From NCBI RefSeq assembly GCF_008704855.1, contig NZ_CP023691.1, forward strand, positions 2,542,001 to 2,606,000: 64,000 bases of DNA, given 5' to 3'. Under the pieces are notes generated by a model, which did no database searches, was not told the origin of the DNA, and saw only the letters and a program-made list of their open reading frames with translations. The translations under genes and the position numbers were made by a program. Shown here piece by piece: positions 21,079 through 29,316 of the stretch (position 1 is the first letter of the stretch; every line of letters begins with the position of its first letter). The stretch is from Streptomyces platensis (GTDB taxonomy: Bacteria; Actinomycetota; Actinomycetes; Streptomycetales; Streptomycetaceae).

Positions 21079-21939
21079 TCATCCCTTGGTGGTGCCGGCG
21101 GTCAGTCCGGCTACGAGGTGGCGCTGGGCGAAGGCGAAGACGAGCGCGGCCGGTACGGCGATGATCACGGCGGCGGCGGTCATCGAACCCCAGTCGTTGG
21201 TGTACTGGTTGACGAAGGTCTGGAGGCCCCCGGCGAGCGTCAGGTTCTCCTCGCCGGTCATGAACGCGGAGGCGTAGGCGACCTCGGCCCAGGCAGTGAC
21301 GAAGGTGTAGAAGCCGGTGACGGCGAGGCCGGGGCGGGCCAGCGGCAGGACGAGCCGCCAGAAGGTGCCGAACGGGTTGAGGCCGTCGACCCGGCCCGCT
21401 TCGTCGATCTCCACCGGGATGGTGTCGAAGAAGCCCTTCATCATCCAGGCGCAGAACGGAACCGCGATGGTCAGGTACGTGATGACCAGGCCCGCGGGCT
21501 GGTTGAGGAGGCCGAGGCTCGCCAGGAGGTTGTAGAGCGGCACGATCAGGACCGCGACCGGGAACATCTGGGTGATCAGCAGCAGCCACATCAGCGGGCG
21601 CATGCCGGGGAAGCGGAAGCGGCTGACGGCGTAGCCGGTGGTGGCGGCGAGGAAGACACCGAGGACGGTGGTCAGCCCGACGATGATCACGGAGTTCTTG
21701 AACCAGGTCAGGAACTCGGTATCGGCCAGTACATGGGTGTAGTTGGCGAACGTGAAGTGGGTGACCAGGCTGGTGGAGAAGGCGTCGTTCTTCGGTTTGA
21801 AGGACGTCACCAGCAGCCACAGGGGCGGGAAGACCGCCAGCACGGCCGCGACGGCCAGACCGGCGTGCAGAGCGGTGGAGGCGAGCCGGGAGCGCTGGTT
21901 GCGCTTGCGGGCCGGACGGGCCGGCGGTGTACGGGTCAT
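21079..21939 (-). CDS. malG: Maltodextrin ABC transporter permease MalG
   Basis: About 286 residues with six membrane helices and the EAA motif with conserved glycine (EIDEAGRVDGLNPFGTFWRLVLPLARPGLAV). It pairs with MalF. ATG 21939 is used, but GTG 21945 overlaps the malF stop (GTGA), and GGGAGAGG stands upstream of either. The N-terminus has a basic stretch typical of Streptomyces MalG. No ATPase gene is present; in Streptomyces the ATPase MsiK is encoded elsewhere. Confidence 0.92.
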   Translation of the reverse strand: MTRTPPARPARKRNQRSRLASTALHAGLAVAAVLAVFPPLWLLVTSFKPKNDAFSTSLVTHFTFANYTHVLADTEFLTWFKNSVIIVGLTTVLGVFLAATTGYAVSRFRFPGMRPLMWLLLITQMFPVAVLIVPLYNLLASLGLLNQPAGLVITYLTIAVPFCAWMMKGFFDTIPVEIDEAGRVDGLNPFGTFWRLVLPLARPGLAVTGFYTFVTAWAEVAYASAFMTGEENLTLAGGLQTFVNQYTNDWGSMTAAAVIIAVPAALVFAFAQRHLVAGLTAGTTKG

Positions 21940-21941
21940 GG

Positions 21942-22877
21942 TCACCACACCTCTCCCTGCTTGCGCAGCGCCCGCCGGTAGACGACCGCGACGACCGAGA
22001 GCAGGACCAGGATCAGGACGCCCCAGGCCGCGGACTCGGAGAAGTTGCGGGGGCTGTCGAGGAAGGAGAGCCGGTAGGCGTAGGTCACCAGGATCTCGGT
22101 GGCGTCGCCGGGGCCGCCCCGGGTCAGCAGGAAGATCACCGGGAACATGTTGAAGGTCCAGATGGTGGAGAGCAGGATGACGGTGCTGCTGACGGCCCGC
22201 AGCCCCGGCACGGTGATGTGGCGGAACCGCTGCCACGCGCTCGCACCGTCCATCTCGGCGGCCTCGTACAGCTCGCCCGGTATGGACTGGAGCCCGCCGA
22301 GCAGCGCGACCAGCATGAAGGGCACGCCGAGCCAGACGTTGACGGCGATGACCGAGAGCTTGGCCCAGGTCGGGTCGTTGAGCCACGGGACCGCGTCGAT
22401 ACCGCCGCCGGCCAGCAGCTTGTTGAGGATGCCGCTCTTCTCGTTGTAGAGCATCCGCCAGGTGAAGACCGAGATGAAGGCGGGGATGGCCCACGGCAGG
22501 ATCAGCGCGAGGCGGTAGAAGGTGCGGCCGCGCAGGGTGCGGTTGAGCATGTTGGCGAGCGTGAGGCCGACGAGGAAGGTGAGCGAGACGCAGGCGACGG
22601 TCCACAGGACGGTCCAGCCGAGGCGGTCCCAGAAGACGCCGTCGGAGAGCACCGCCCGGTAGTTGTCCAGGCCGGTGAACTTGTAGGTGGCGGGGAGGTG
22701 GTTGACCCCGATGTTCCGCTCGACGTTGGCCTCGTTGGCGTCCGTGAGCGAGAGGAAGACGCCGCGCACCAGCGGGTAGCCGATGATCACCCCGATGACG
22801 AGTACCACCGGGGCGACCATCGTCCACGCGTACCAGTGGGTGCCCAGCGCCCGGCGCACCCGTACAGCAAAGGTCAC
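21942..22877 (-). CDS. malF: Maltodextrin ABC transporter permease MalF
   Basis: 311 residues, six membrane helices and the EAA loop ELYEAAEMDGASAWQRFRHITVPGL. The GTG start overlaps the malE stop (GTGA), showing tight coupling. It imports maltose or maltodextrin with MalG from the lipoprotein MalE. The periplasmic-type loop with YKFTGLDNYRAVLSD is usual for this family. Confidence 0.92.
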   Translation of the reverse strand: MTFAVRVRRALGTHWYAWTMVAPVVLVIGVIIGYPLVRGVFLSLTDANEANVERNIGVNHLPATYKFTGLDNYRAVLSDGVFWDRLGWTVLWTVACVSLTFLVGLTLANMLNRTLRGRTFYRLALILPWAIPAFISVFTWRMLYNEKSGILNKLLAGGGIDAVPWLNDPTWAKLSVIAVNVWLGVPFMLVALLGGLQSIPGELYEAAEMDGASAWQRFRHITVPGLRAVSSTVILLSTIWTFNMFPVIFLLTRGGPGDATEILVTYAYRLSFLDSPRNFSESAAWGVLILVLLSVVAVVYRRALRKQGEVW

Positions 22878-24169
22878 TTGTAGTCCTTGAGCAGCTTCCG
22901 GTAGGCGTCGCCGGTCGCCTTGGCGGCCTGCTGGGGCGAGGCGGCGCCGGTGAGCACCTTGTTCATCTGGACCTTGACCGGCTCGAAGAGGGAGTTGCCC
23001 TCGGCGATCCAGGGGCGCTGCACGGCACCGTCGACGGCGGGCTTGAAGAACTGGACCATCTCGTTGCTCTTGACGGCCGGCACCTCGTACACGGACTTAC
23101 GGGTGGGCAGCAGGCTGAGCTTCTCGTTGGTCTGCTGCTGGACCTTGGCCGAGCTCATGTACTTCACGAAGGCGTAGGAGGCCTGGAGGTTCTTGCTGCC
23201 GGCGTAGACGGAGAGGTTCCAGCCGCCCTGCGGGGAGCCCTGGGCGGTGCTGCCGCCGGGGACGGGGGCGACGCCGAGGTTCTTCTTGTCCTTGAAGGCC
23301 TTGCCGGCGCGAGCGGCCTCGATATCCCAGGGACCGTCGACCGCCATCGCGACGGTGCCGTCCTTGAGGGCCTTGATCTGGTTCTCGTAGCCGTCGGTGG
23401 CGTCGGTGACCGCGGCCTTGGAGTCCACCAGGCCCTTGATCGTCTTGAACGCCCGGACACCGGCGCCGTCGTCGATCTCCACGACCTTGTCGCGGGCGTT
23501 GACCATGTCGCCGCCCTCGCCGTAGAGGTAGGGCAGGAACCAGTAGGGGTCGTCTCCGCGCAGATACAGGGCGGTGGCGCCGGTCTTGGCCTTGATCTTC
23601 TTGGCGGCCTTGGCCAGTTCGTCGAAGGTCTTGGGTACCTCGACGCCGGCGTCCTTGAGGAGCTTCTTGTTGTAGAAGAGGCCGAGGGTGTCGATGACCT
23701 GGGGTGCGGCGTAGGTCTTGCCCTTGAACTTCGTCGAGCCGACGGCCTGCGGGAGGTAGTCGTCGGTCTTGTCGAGGGCGGGGGTGCCGTCGAGCGGCGC
23801 GAGGTAGCCGAGGTTGGCGAAGTCGGCGACCCAGGCGACCTCGGTACGCATCACATCGGGGGCGCCGGAGTTGCCGCCGGCCGCGTTCTTGAACTTGGCG
23901 TTGGCGTCGCCGAAGGGGACGTTCACATATTTGACGTGGACCTTGGGGTGCTCTTGCTGAAAGCCCTCGGCAAGTTTGCGGTACGTCGCCTTCTCGGCGT
24001 CGTTGGAGGTGTCCCAGAAGGTAACGGTTCCGGACAGTTCACCCCCGCTGTCGCCGCCGCTGCCGCTGTCGCCGCCGCTGCCGCTGTCGCCTCCGCCGCA
24101 CGCTGTCGCTGCCAGTGCCAGGCCCGCTACCAGCGCGGTGGCCGTGATGCCCCGTATGCCACGCCGCAT
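22874..24169 (-). CDS. malE: Maltodextrin-binding lipoprotein MalE
   Basis: 431 residues. The signal ends with the lipobox LAATAC, so it is a lipoprotein. A repeated Gly-Asp-Ser linker follows, encoded by an imperfect 15-bp tandem repeat. The rest is a type 1 solute-binding protein (VTFWDTSNDAEK, AVDGPWDIE, GGWNLSVYAGSKN). AAGGAG lies nine bases from the start. It is the first gene of the operon. The upstream 224 bp shared with the divergent alpha-glucosidase contain GCAA-type repeats. Confidence 0.92.
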   Translation of the reverse strand: MRRGIRGITATALVAGLALAATACGGGDSGSGGDSGSGGDSGGELSGTVTFWDTSNDAEKATYRKLAEGFQQEHPKVHVKYVNVPFGDANAKFKNAAGGNSGAPDVMRTEVAWVADFANLGYLAPLDGTPALDKTDDYLPQAVGSTKFKGKTYAAPQVIDTLGLFYNKKLLKDAGVEVPKTFDELAKAAKKIKAKTGATALYLRGDDPYWFLPYLYGEGGDMVNARDKVVEIDDGAGVRAFKTIKGLVDSKAAVTDATDGYENQIKALKDGTVAMAVDGPWDIEAARAGKAFKDKKNLGVAPVPGGSTAQGSPQGGWNLSVYAGSKNLQASYAFVKYMSSAKVQQQTNEKLSLLPTRKSVYEVPAVKSNEMVQFFKPAVDGAVQRPWIAEGNSLFEPVKVQMNKVLTGAASPQQAAKATGDAYRKLLKDYK

Positions 24170-24238
24170 GTGAACTCCTTAGGGAAATGCCTCAGATGGC
24201 GGTCAGGAACGTAACAGCGTGGAAAACAAACCGAAAGA

Positions 24239-24281
24239 CCTTGCGGCAAATTTCTGCAAGACCATGGGAACGAATTGCAAC
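24239..24281. promoter_or_regulatory. Putative MalR operator region before malE
   Basis: CTTGC (24240-24244), GCAAA (24246-24250), CTGCAAG (24254-24260) and TTGCAAC (24275-24281) cluster about 70-110 bp upstream of malE. They resemble the GCAAG triplet upstream of the pullulanase gene. The position suits control of both malE and the divergent alpha-glucosidase/malR pair. Confidence 0.45.
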
Positions 24282-24393
24282 GAGATGGCTGGAACGGGAC
24301 CCTCCGGGCACCCCCGGCACCGTCACCCCGCGCCCGCCCGAGCGTTGATTGCGTGAAGGCACCGACGCCTCTTGATCTCGACAGGGACGGCAG

Positions 24394-26025
24394 ATGACCC
24401 AGGAGCTCACTTCCCCCAGCCCCGCCCCCCAGGCCCCCGGAACGGGCCGAGGTCCGGGGTGGTGGCGCGACGCCGTCATCTACCAGGTGTATGTGCGCTC
24501 GTTCGCCGACAGCGACGGTGACGGCGTCGGCGATCTGCGCGGCGCCCGCGCCCGGCTGCCGCACCTGAAGGATCTGGGGGTGGACGCCGTCTGGCTCACC
24601 CCGTTCTACGCCTCACCGCAGGCCGACGGCGGCTACGACGTCGCCGACTACCGCGCCGTCGACCCGCTCTTCGGCAGCCTCCAGGACGCCGACGACCTGA
24701 TCCGCACCGCCCACGACCTGGGCCTGCGGGTGATCGTCGACATCGTCCCCAACCACACCTCCGACCGGCACCCGTGGTTCCAGGACCCCGAACTCGCCCG
24801 GGAGCGCTACCTCTTCCGCCCCGGCAAGGGCGAGAACGGCGAACTCCCGCCCAACGACTGGGAGTCGGTCTTCGGCGGTCCGGCCTGGACCCGCACCGAC
24901 CGCGGCGACTGGTATCTGCACCTCTTCGCCCCCGAGCAGCCCGACCTCAACTGGGACAACCCCGAGGTGCACGCCGAGTTCGAGGCCATCCTGCGCTTCT
25001 GGCTCGACCTCGGGGTGGACGGCTTCCGGGTCGACGTCGCGCACGGCATGGTCAAGGCACCCGGCCTGCCGGACATCGGCCACGGCCAGCAGGCCAAGCT
25101 GATCGGCAATCAGGTGCTGCCGTTCTTCGACCAGGACGGGGTGCACACCATCCACCGCGCCTGGCGCCGGCTGCTGGACGGCTACGGCGAGGCCCACGGC
25201 AAGCAGGTGGTCGGCGTCGCCGAGGCCTGGGCCCCCACCGCCGAGCGCCTGGCCCTCTACGTCCGCCCCGACGAACTCCACCAGGCCTTCAACTTCCAGT
25301 TCCTGAACGCCCCTTGGGAGGCCGGCGCGCTGCGCGAGGTCATCGACGCCTCACTCGCCGCCACCACCTCGGTCGGCGCCCCGACGACCTGGGTGCTGTC
25401 CAACCACGACGTCGTACGCCACACCACCCGGCTCGGCGGCGGTCTGGACCGTGCCCGTGCCGCGACCCTCCTGATGCTGGCGCTGCCCGGCTCCGCCTAC
25501 CTCTACCAGGGCGAGGAACTGGGCCTGCCCGAGGTCACCGACCTCCCCGACGAGGTCCGCCAGGACCCGGCCTTCTTCCGCGGCGGCCGGACCGCGGGCG
25601 CCGCCGCCACCAGCGGCCAGAACGGCTTCCGGGACGGCTGCCGGGTGCCGCTCCCCTGGTCCGGCGAGCTGCCGCCGTACGGCTTCGGCGACGGCGGCAG
25701 CTGGCTGCCGCAGCCCGGCGACTGGGCCGCCCTCACCGTCGAGGCCCAGACCGGCGACCCCGCCTCCACCCTGGAGCTCTACCGCACCGCCCTCGCCCTG
25801 CGGCACCGGCTGCCGGGGCTGGGCGACGGGGAGATGAGCTGGGCCCCCGCACCCGATGGGGTGCTCGCCTTCACCCGGCCCGGCGTGCTGTGCGCCGTCA
25901 ACACACTGGGGCACGACGTGGAGCTGCCGCCGCCCGGTGCGCTGCTGCTGGCCAGCGCCCCGGTGACCGGCAACGGGGCCGCCGCGGTGCTCCCCGGTGA
26001 CAGCTGCACCTGGTGGGCAATCTGA
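24394..26025 (+). CDS. Second alpha-glucosidase, GH13 family
   Basis: 543 residues and closely similar to AglA. It has DIVPNH, GFRVDVAHG, EAWAPTAERLA and VLSNHDVVRH with catalytic Asp, Glu, Asp, and no signal peptide. It differs from AglA in a short insertion around RGGRTAGAAATSGQ. It is followed by malR after 24 bp, so it forms a two-gene unit divergent from malE. Two cytoplasmic alpha-glucosidases in one cluster suggests division by chain length or linkage. Confidence 0.88.
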   Translation: MTQELTSPSPAPQAPGTGRGPGWWRDAVIYQVYVRSFADSDGDGVGDLRGARARLPHLKDLGVDAVWLTPFYASPQADGGYDVADYRAVDPLFGSLQDADDLIRTAHDLGLRVIVDIVPNHTSDRHPWFQDPELARERYLFRPGKGENGELPPNDWESVFGGPAWTRTDRGDWYLHLFAPEQPDLNWDNPEVHAEFEAILRFWLDLGVDGFRVDVAHGMVKAPGLPDIGHGQQAKLIGNQVLPFFDQDGVHTIHRAWRRLLDGYGEAHGKQVVGVAEAWAPTAERLALYVRPDELHQAFNFQFLNAPWEAGALREVIDASLAATTSVGAPTTWVLSNHDVVRHTTRLGGGLDRARAATLLMLALPGSAYLYQGEELGLPEVTDLPDEVRQDPAFFRGGRTAGAAATSGQNGFRDGCRVPLPWSGELPPYGFGDGGSWLPQPGDWAALTVEAQTGDPASTLELYRTALALRHRLPGLGDGEMSWAPAPDGVLAFTRPGVLCAVNTLGHDVELPPPGALLLASAPVTGNGAAAVLPGDSCTWWAI

Positions 26026-26049
26026 GAGCCGAACGGTACAGTCCCACAC

Positions 26050-27102
26050 ATGACCGCCCGGCTGGCCGATATCGCAGCGCAGGCGGGTGTCAGCGAGGCC
26101 ACCGTCAGCCGGGTGCTCAATGGAAAGCCCGGAGTCTCCGCCACCACCCGCCAGTCCGTGCTTGCCGCCCTCGATGTGCTGGGCTACGAGCGCCCGGTGC
26201 GGCTGCGGCAGCGCAGCGCCGGGCTGGTCGGACTGATCACTCCGGAGCTGGAGAACCCGATCTTCCCGGCGTTCGCCCAGGTCATCGGGCAGGCCCTGAC
26301 CCGCCAGGGCTATACGCCGGTCCTCGCGACCCAGACGCCGGGCGGCTCCACCGAGGACGAGCTGACCGAGATGCTGGTGGACCGCGGGGTGGCCGGCATC
26401 ATCTTCGTCTCCGGGCTGCACGCCGACACCTCCGCCGATATGCAGCGCTATGAGCAGCTGCGCGGCCAGGGCGTCCCGTTCGTCCTCATCAACGGCTTCT
26501 CCGACAAGGTGCAGGCGCCGTTCGTCTCCCCCGACGACCGGGCCGCGGTGGACCTGGCGGTCACCCACCTCGGCGCACTCGGCCACCGGCGGATCGGGCT
26601 GGCGCTCGGCCCCAAGCGCTTCGTTCCCGTGCAGCGCAAGATCGAGGGCTTCGTCCGCAGCATGCAGGACCGGCTGCAGCTCGGCCCGGCCGAGGCGGAG
26701 CAGTTCATCCAGCACTCCCTCTACACCCTGGAGGGCGGCCAGGCCGCGGCGGGCGCGCTGATCGAACGGGGCGCCACGGCCATCGTCTGCGCCAGCGACA
26801 TGATGGCGCTCGGCGCGATCCGCGCCGCCCGGCAGCGCGGCCTCGACGTCCCCGGTGACATCTCCGTGGTCGGCTTCGACGACTCCCCGCTCATCGCCTT
26901 CACCGACCCGCCGCTGACCACGATCCGGCAGCCGGTGACGGCCATGGGACAGGCGGCGGTACGGGCCCTCCTGGAAGAGGTCGGCGGCACCCCCGCCCCG
27001 CACAGCGAGTTCGTCTTCCACCCCGAACTGGTGGTGCGCGGCTCGACCGCCTCGGCCCCCCGCACCACGGCGCGGATTCCGAAGCCGTCGCGGGCTCACT
27101 GA
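26050..27102 (+). CDS. malR: Maltose operon repressor MalR (LacI family)
   Basis: 350 residues. The helix-turn-helix is LADIAAQAGVSEATVSRVLN. The core has TPELENPIFPAFAQVIGQAL, GVPFVLINGFSDK, GDISVVGFDDSPLIAFTDPPL. I recognise it as the orthologue of S. coelicolor MalR, the repressor of malEFG. It is translated from the same message as the second alpha-glucosidase. Its paralogue ends the malEFG operon, so the cluster has a regulator on each arm. Confidence 0.9.
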   Translation: MTARLADIAAQAGVSEATVSRVLNGKPGVSATTRQSVLAALDVLGYERPVRLRQRSAGLVGLITPELENPIFPAFAQVIGQALTRQGYTPVLATQTPGGSTEDELTEMLVDRGVAGIIFVSGLHADTSADMQRYEQLRGQGVPFVLINGFSDKVQAPFVSPDDRAAVDLAVTHLGALGHRRIGLALGPKRFVPVQRKIEGFVRSMQDRLQLGPAEAEQFIQHSLYTLEGGQAAAGALIERGATAIVCASDMMALGAIRAARQRGLDVPGDISVVGFDDSPLIAFTDPPLTTIRQPVTAMGQAAVRALLEEVGGTPAPHSEFVFHPELVVRGSTASAPRTTARIPKPSRAH

Positions 27103-27220
27103 GCGCCACATCACCCGCAAGTACGGGGTCCTGGCATACCCCACAGGTCCGATACGAGGCCTCGAATACCCGCCCGAAGGATGATCGGCAAGACGTCCGT
27201 TTCTGGCAGACTGTCTGCCT

Positions 27221-28060
27221 ATGGGTGATGCGAATACGAGGATTTTGGACGGCCTGCCGACCACCCCGCCACCCAAGGGGGAACACGCGGACCGCCCGGT
27301 GACCGACCGCCGATTGGCCCGTCTGCGGGCCCCCCGCTCCCCCCGGCTCTGGTTCGAGATTCTGCTGATCGCGGTCAGCTACTGGACCTATTCGGTGGTC
27401 CGCAACGCCGTGCCGGAGCAGAAGATCCAGGCCCTGAAGAACGCCGACTGGGTGTGGCAGACGGAGCACTTCCTGGGCATCGCCGTCGAACGCACCGTCA
27501 ACCACGCGGTGAACTCCGTGACATGGCTGATCGTCACGATGAACTACTACTACGCGACACTGCACTTCGTCGTCACGATCGGTGTCCTGATCTGGCTCTA
27601 CCGCTGGCACCCCGGCCGCTACGCCGCCGCCCGGCTGGCCCTGTTCACCACCACCGGTCTCGCGCTGATCGGCTATTACCTCTACCCGTTGGCGCCGCCC
27701 CGGCTGATGCCGGACGGCGGCTTCGTCGACACCCTCGTCCACCACGGCACCTGGGGATCGATGGCGTCCGGCAACCTCGCCGCGATGTCCAACCAGTACG
27801 CCGCGATGCCGTCGATGCACATCGGCTGGTCGCTGTGGTGCGGCATCACCATCGCCCTGCTCGCCAAGCCCCTCTGGTGCAAGGCCCTCGGGCTGCTCTA
27901 CCCCACGGTCACCCTGCTGGTGATCATCTCCACCGCCAACCACTTCTGGCTGGACGCGGTGGGCGGTGTCCTGTGCCTGTCCCTGGGCTTCGCGTGTGCC
28001 TCTGTCTGGTACGGGTCGCTGCCGCATCGGCTGGAGCGGGTGTTGCCGGCCACGGCGTGA
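27221..28060 (+). CDS. PAP2-superfamily membrane phosphatase (AUR1-like)
   Basis: 279 residues with about six membrane helices. The phosphatase motifs are PSMHIGWS (about residue 193) and TANHFWLDAVGG (about 237-248), the second and third boxes of the AUR1/PAP2 type. It probably removes phosphate or transfers a phospho-head group on a lipid at the membrane. A 118-bp gap separates it from malR. A hairpin lies downstream. The substrate is unknown. Confidence 0.75.
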   Translation: MGDANTRILDGLPTTPPPKGEHADRPVTDRRLARLRAPRSPRLWFEILLIAVSYWTYSVVRNAVPEQKIQALKNADWVWQTEHFLGIAVERTVNHAVNSVTWLIVTMNYYYATLHFVVTIGVLIWLYRWHPGRYAAARLALFTTTGLALIGYYLYPLAPPRLMPDGGFVDTLVHHGTWGSMASGNLAAMSNQYAAMPSMHIGWSLWCGITIALLAKPLWCKALGLLYPTVTLLVIISTANHFWLDAVGGVLCLSLGFACASVWYGSLPHRLERVLPATA

Positions 28061-28071
28061 GGCGGAGCCGC

Positions 28072-28126
28072 ATGCGGCCTCCCCCGCACCCTCCCCCGGA
28101 AGGGGCGAGCGCAGGGGAGGCGGCAT
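28072..28126 (+). terminator. Hairpin downstream of the PAP2 gene
   Basis: The 13-base arms 28072-28084 and 28114-28126 (GGGGAGGCGGCAT on the right) pair with a single mismatch. A smaller inner hairpin lies within the loop (CCCC and GGGG around 28093-28104). It stands 12 bp after the stop codon. Confidence 0.5.
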
Positions 28127-28188
28127 GAGGCCCTGACGGTACGGTGCGCGCGGAAGCGGACAGGGTGGGCAACCGCCTGGCCACCGGG

Positions 28189-28560
28189 TCAGTCCCGCAC
28201 GACACCATCAGCAGCGGGGGGCCGCCTTTTGGCCTCCGTGTGATACCACTCGATGAGGTGCGTGCGGAAGAGCATGGCAGCGAATTCGGGGTCCCAGTCC
28301 GCACTGAATTCGGGCACCACATTCTGCCGCCACTCAAAGGCCACCCCGGGATGACTCGCCATGGAGAAAGTGGCGGTGATCCAGACGCCCTGCGCTCTCC
28401 GGTCGACAAGCATTTCCCGCAAGGAACCCTGATCCTCTTCCGAGGCCAGACTCTTCGGCAGGGAGCTTTCCAGGGATCGCTCAAATCGTGCGAGCCACTG
28501 TTCCACATCCATACCGCCACGCGGTGTATGGTCCACGGCCTCTCCTCTCCATACCGTCAT
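28189..28560 (-). CDS. Small cytosolic protein, possible immunity partner
   Basis: About 123 residues, no signal peptide, acidic and helical-looking with WLARFERSLESSLP and HLIEWYHTE. Its ATG overlaps the stop of the secreted protein upstream (ATGA at 28557-28560), and a GAGGAGAGG lies just inside, so internal starts near 28536 or 28512 are also possible. Coupling to a small secreted protein with a toxin-like C-terminus suggests an immunity role. No family is recognised. Confidence 0.5.
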   Translation of the reverse strand: MTVWRGEAVDHTPRGGMDVEQWLARFERSLESSLPKSLASEEDQGSLREMLVDRRAQGVWITATFSMASHPGVAFEWRQNVVPEFSADWDPEFAAMLFRTHLIEWYHTEAKRRPPAADGVVRD

Positions 28561-29006
28561 TCCAGGAACGCCGTGATGATGCCGACCGGCCGACCGTCCT
28601 TGGAGGCGTCGTCTTCGCGCTCCGTGAACACCACGCGGAACATCTTCCCGGTGGCCGTACGGCTCCTTGCCACCATCGACCCGTCATCTTCCTCGTATTT
28701 TCCATCTTCGAGGGTATCGTCGATCCAGCCGAGCAAGGAAGTGTCATCTTCCGGGTGCTTGTCCTGAATGTGTTTGTATCCGAACTTCAGGCTCCCCTGC
28801 CTGAGTGGCACGTCTTCGCCGTTCTTCCCGAAGAACGAGTTGCGTATGTGCCACTTTCCGACTGCCGATTTCTGATCCGCCGGCGCGCCCATACGCACAT
28901 GCGAAACCGTGGCGGCCTGCGCGGGCTCTGCGAAGACTCCCAGAAATCCAGCCGAGGCGACCGATGCCGACAGAATCCCCGCCAGGATCCTCTGTTTACC
29001 CCACAT
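28557..29006 (-). CDS. Small secreted protein with BECR-like RNase end
   Basis: About 149 residues. A signal peptide (residues 1-30, AGILSASVASAGFL, cleavage near AQA) precedes a mature part of about 120 residues. The core KFGYKHIQDKH, a later TATGKMFRVVFTERE and the terminal GIITAFLE resemble BECR-fold RNase toxins, whose typical features are a K-H pair and an ITAF-type final strand. Two close ATG codons precede; the third is used because AAGGA lies six bases upstream. The region is less GC-rich than its neighbours. Toxin activity is inference; a harmless exported protein is the alternative. Confidence 0.55.
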   Translation of the reverse strand: MWGKQRILAGILSASVASAGFLGVFAEPAQAATVSHVRMGAPADQKSAVGKWHIRNSFFGKNGEDVPLRQGSLKFGYKHIQDKHPEDDTSLLGWIDDTLEDGKYEEDDGSMVARSRTATGKMFRVVFTEREDDASKDGRPVGIITAFLE

Positions 29007-29316
29007 CATCATTCCTTTGCGTTGGAATTGATCAACGCATGAAATGAAATCAGAAAACGATCAAGGGTACGAGGGGCGGAATAAGCCCCGCCGCCCCCGC
29101 CGATAAATCGAAAAATGTCCGCCGTTCACCTTTTCCGGCCCACCGCCGGAATCACCGGCGCACACCACCGTTCTCCCGCCATGGCCATGACGCAGCAGCC
29201 GGTTTCCCGTCGTCCGGACCGGGAACCGGCTGGCTGAATCGTGTCGCTCACGGCGGCAGGCGCAAGGGCTGCGCGGGCAGCGGCCGGAGTGGGTGCCCCC
29301 GCGGTGCCCCCGCCCC
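29007..29316. other. Intergenic region between the secreted protein gene and glnE
   Basis: About 310 bp. It contains a palindrome-like GCCCCGCC block around 29085 and less GC-rich stretches, but no convincing gene, tRNA or terminator. It carries the promoter of the secreted protein gene. Confidence 0.5.

Noticed and set aside
24040..24100. Independent short tandem repeat element in malE
   Set aside because: It encodes the flexible Gly-Asp-Ser linker after the lipobox and stays in frame.
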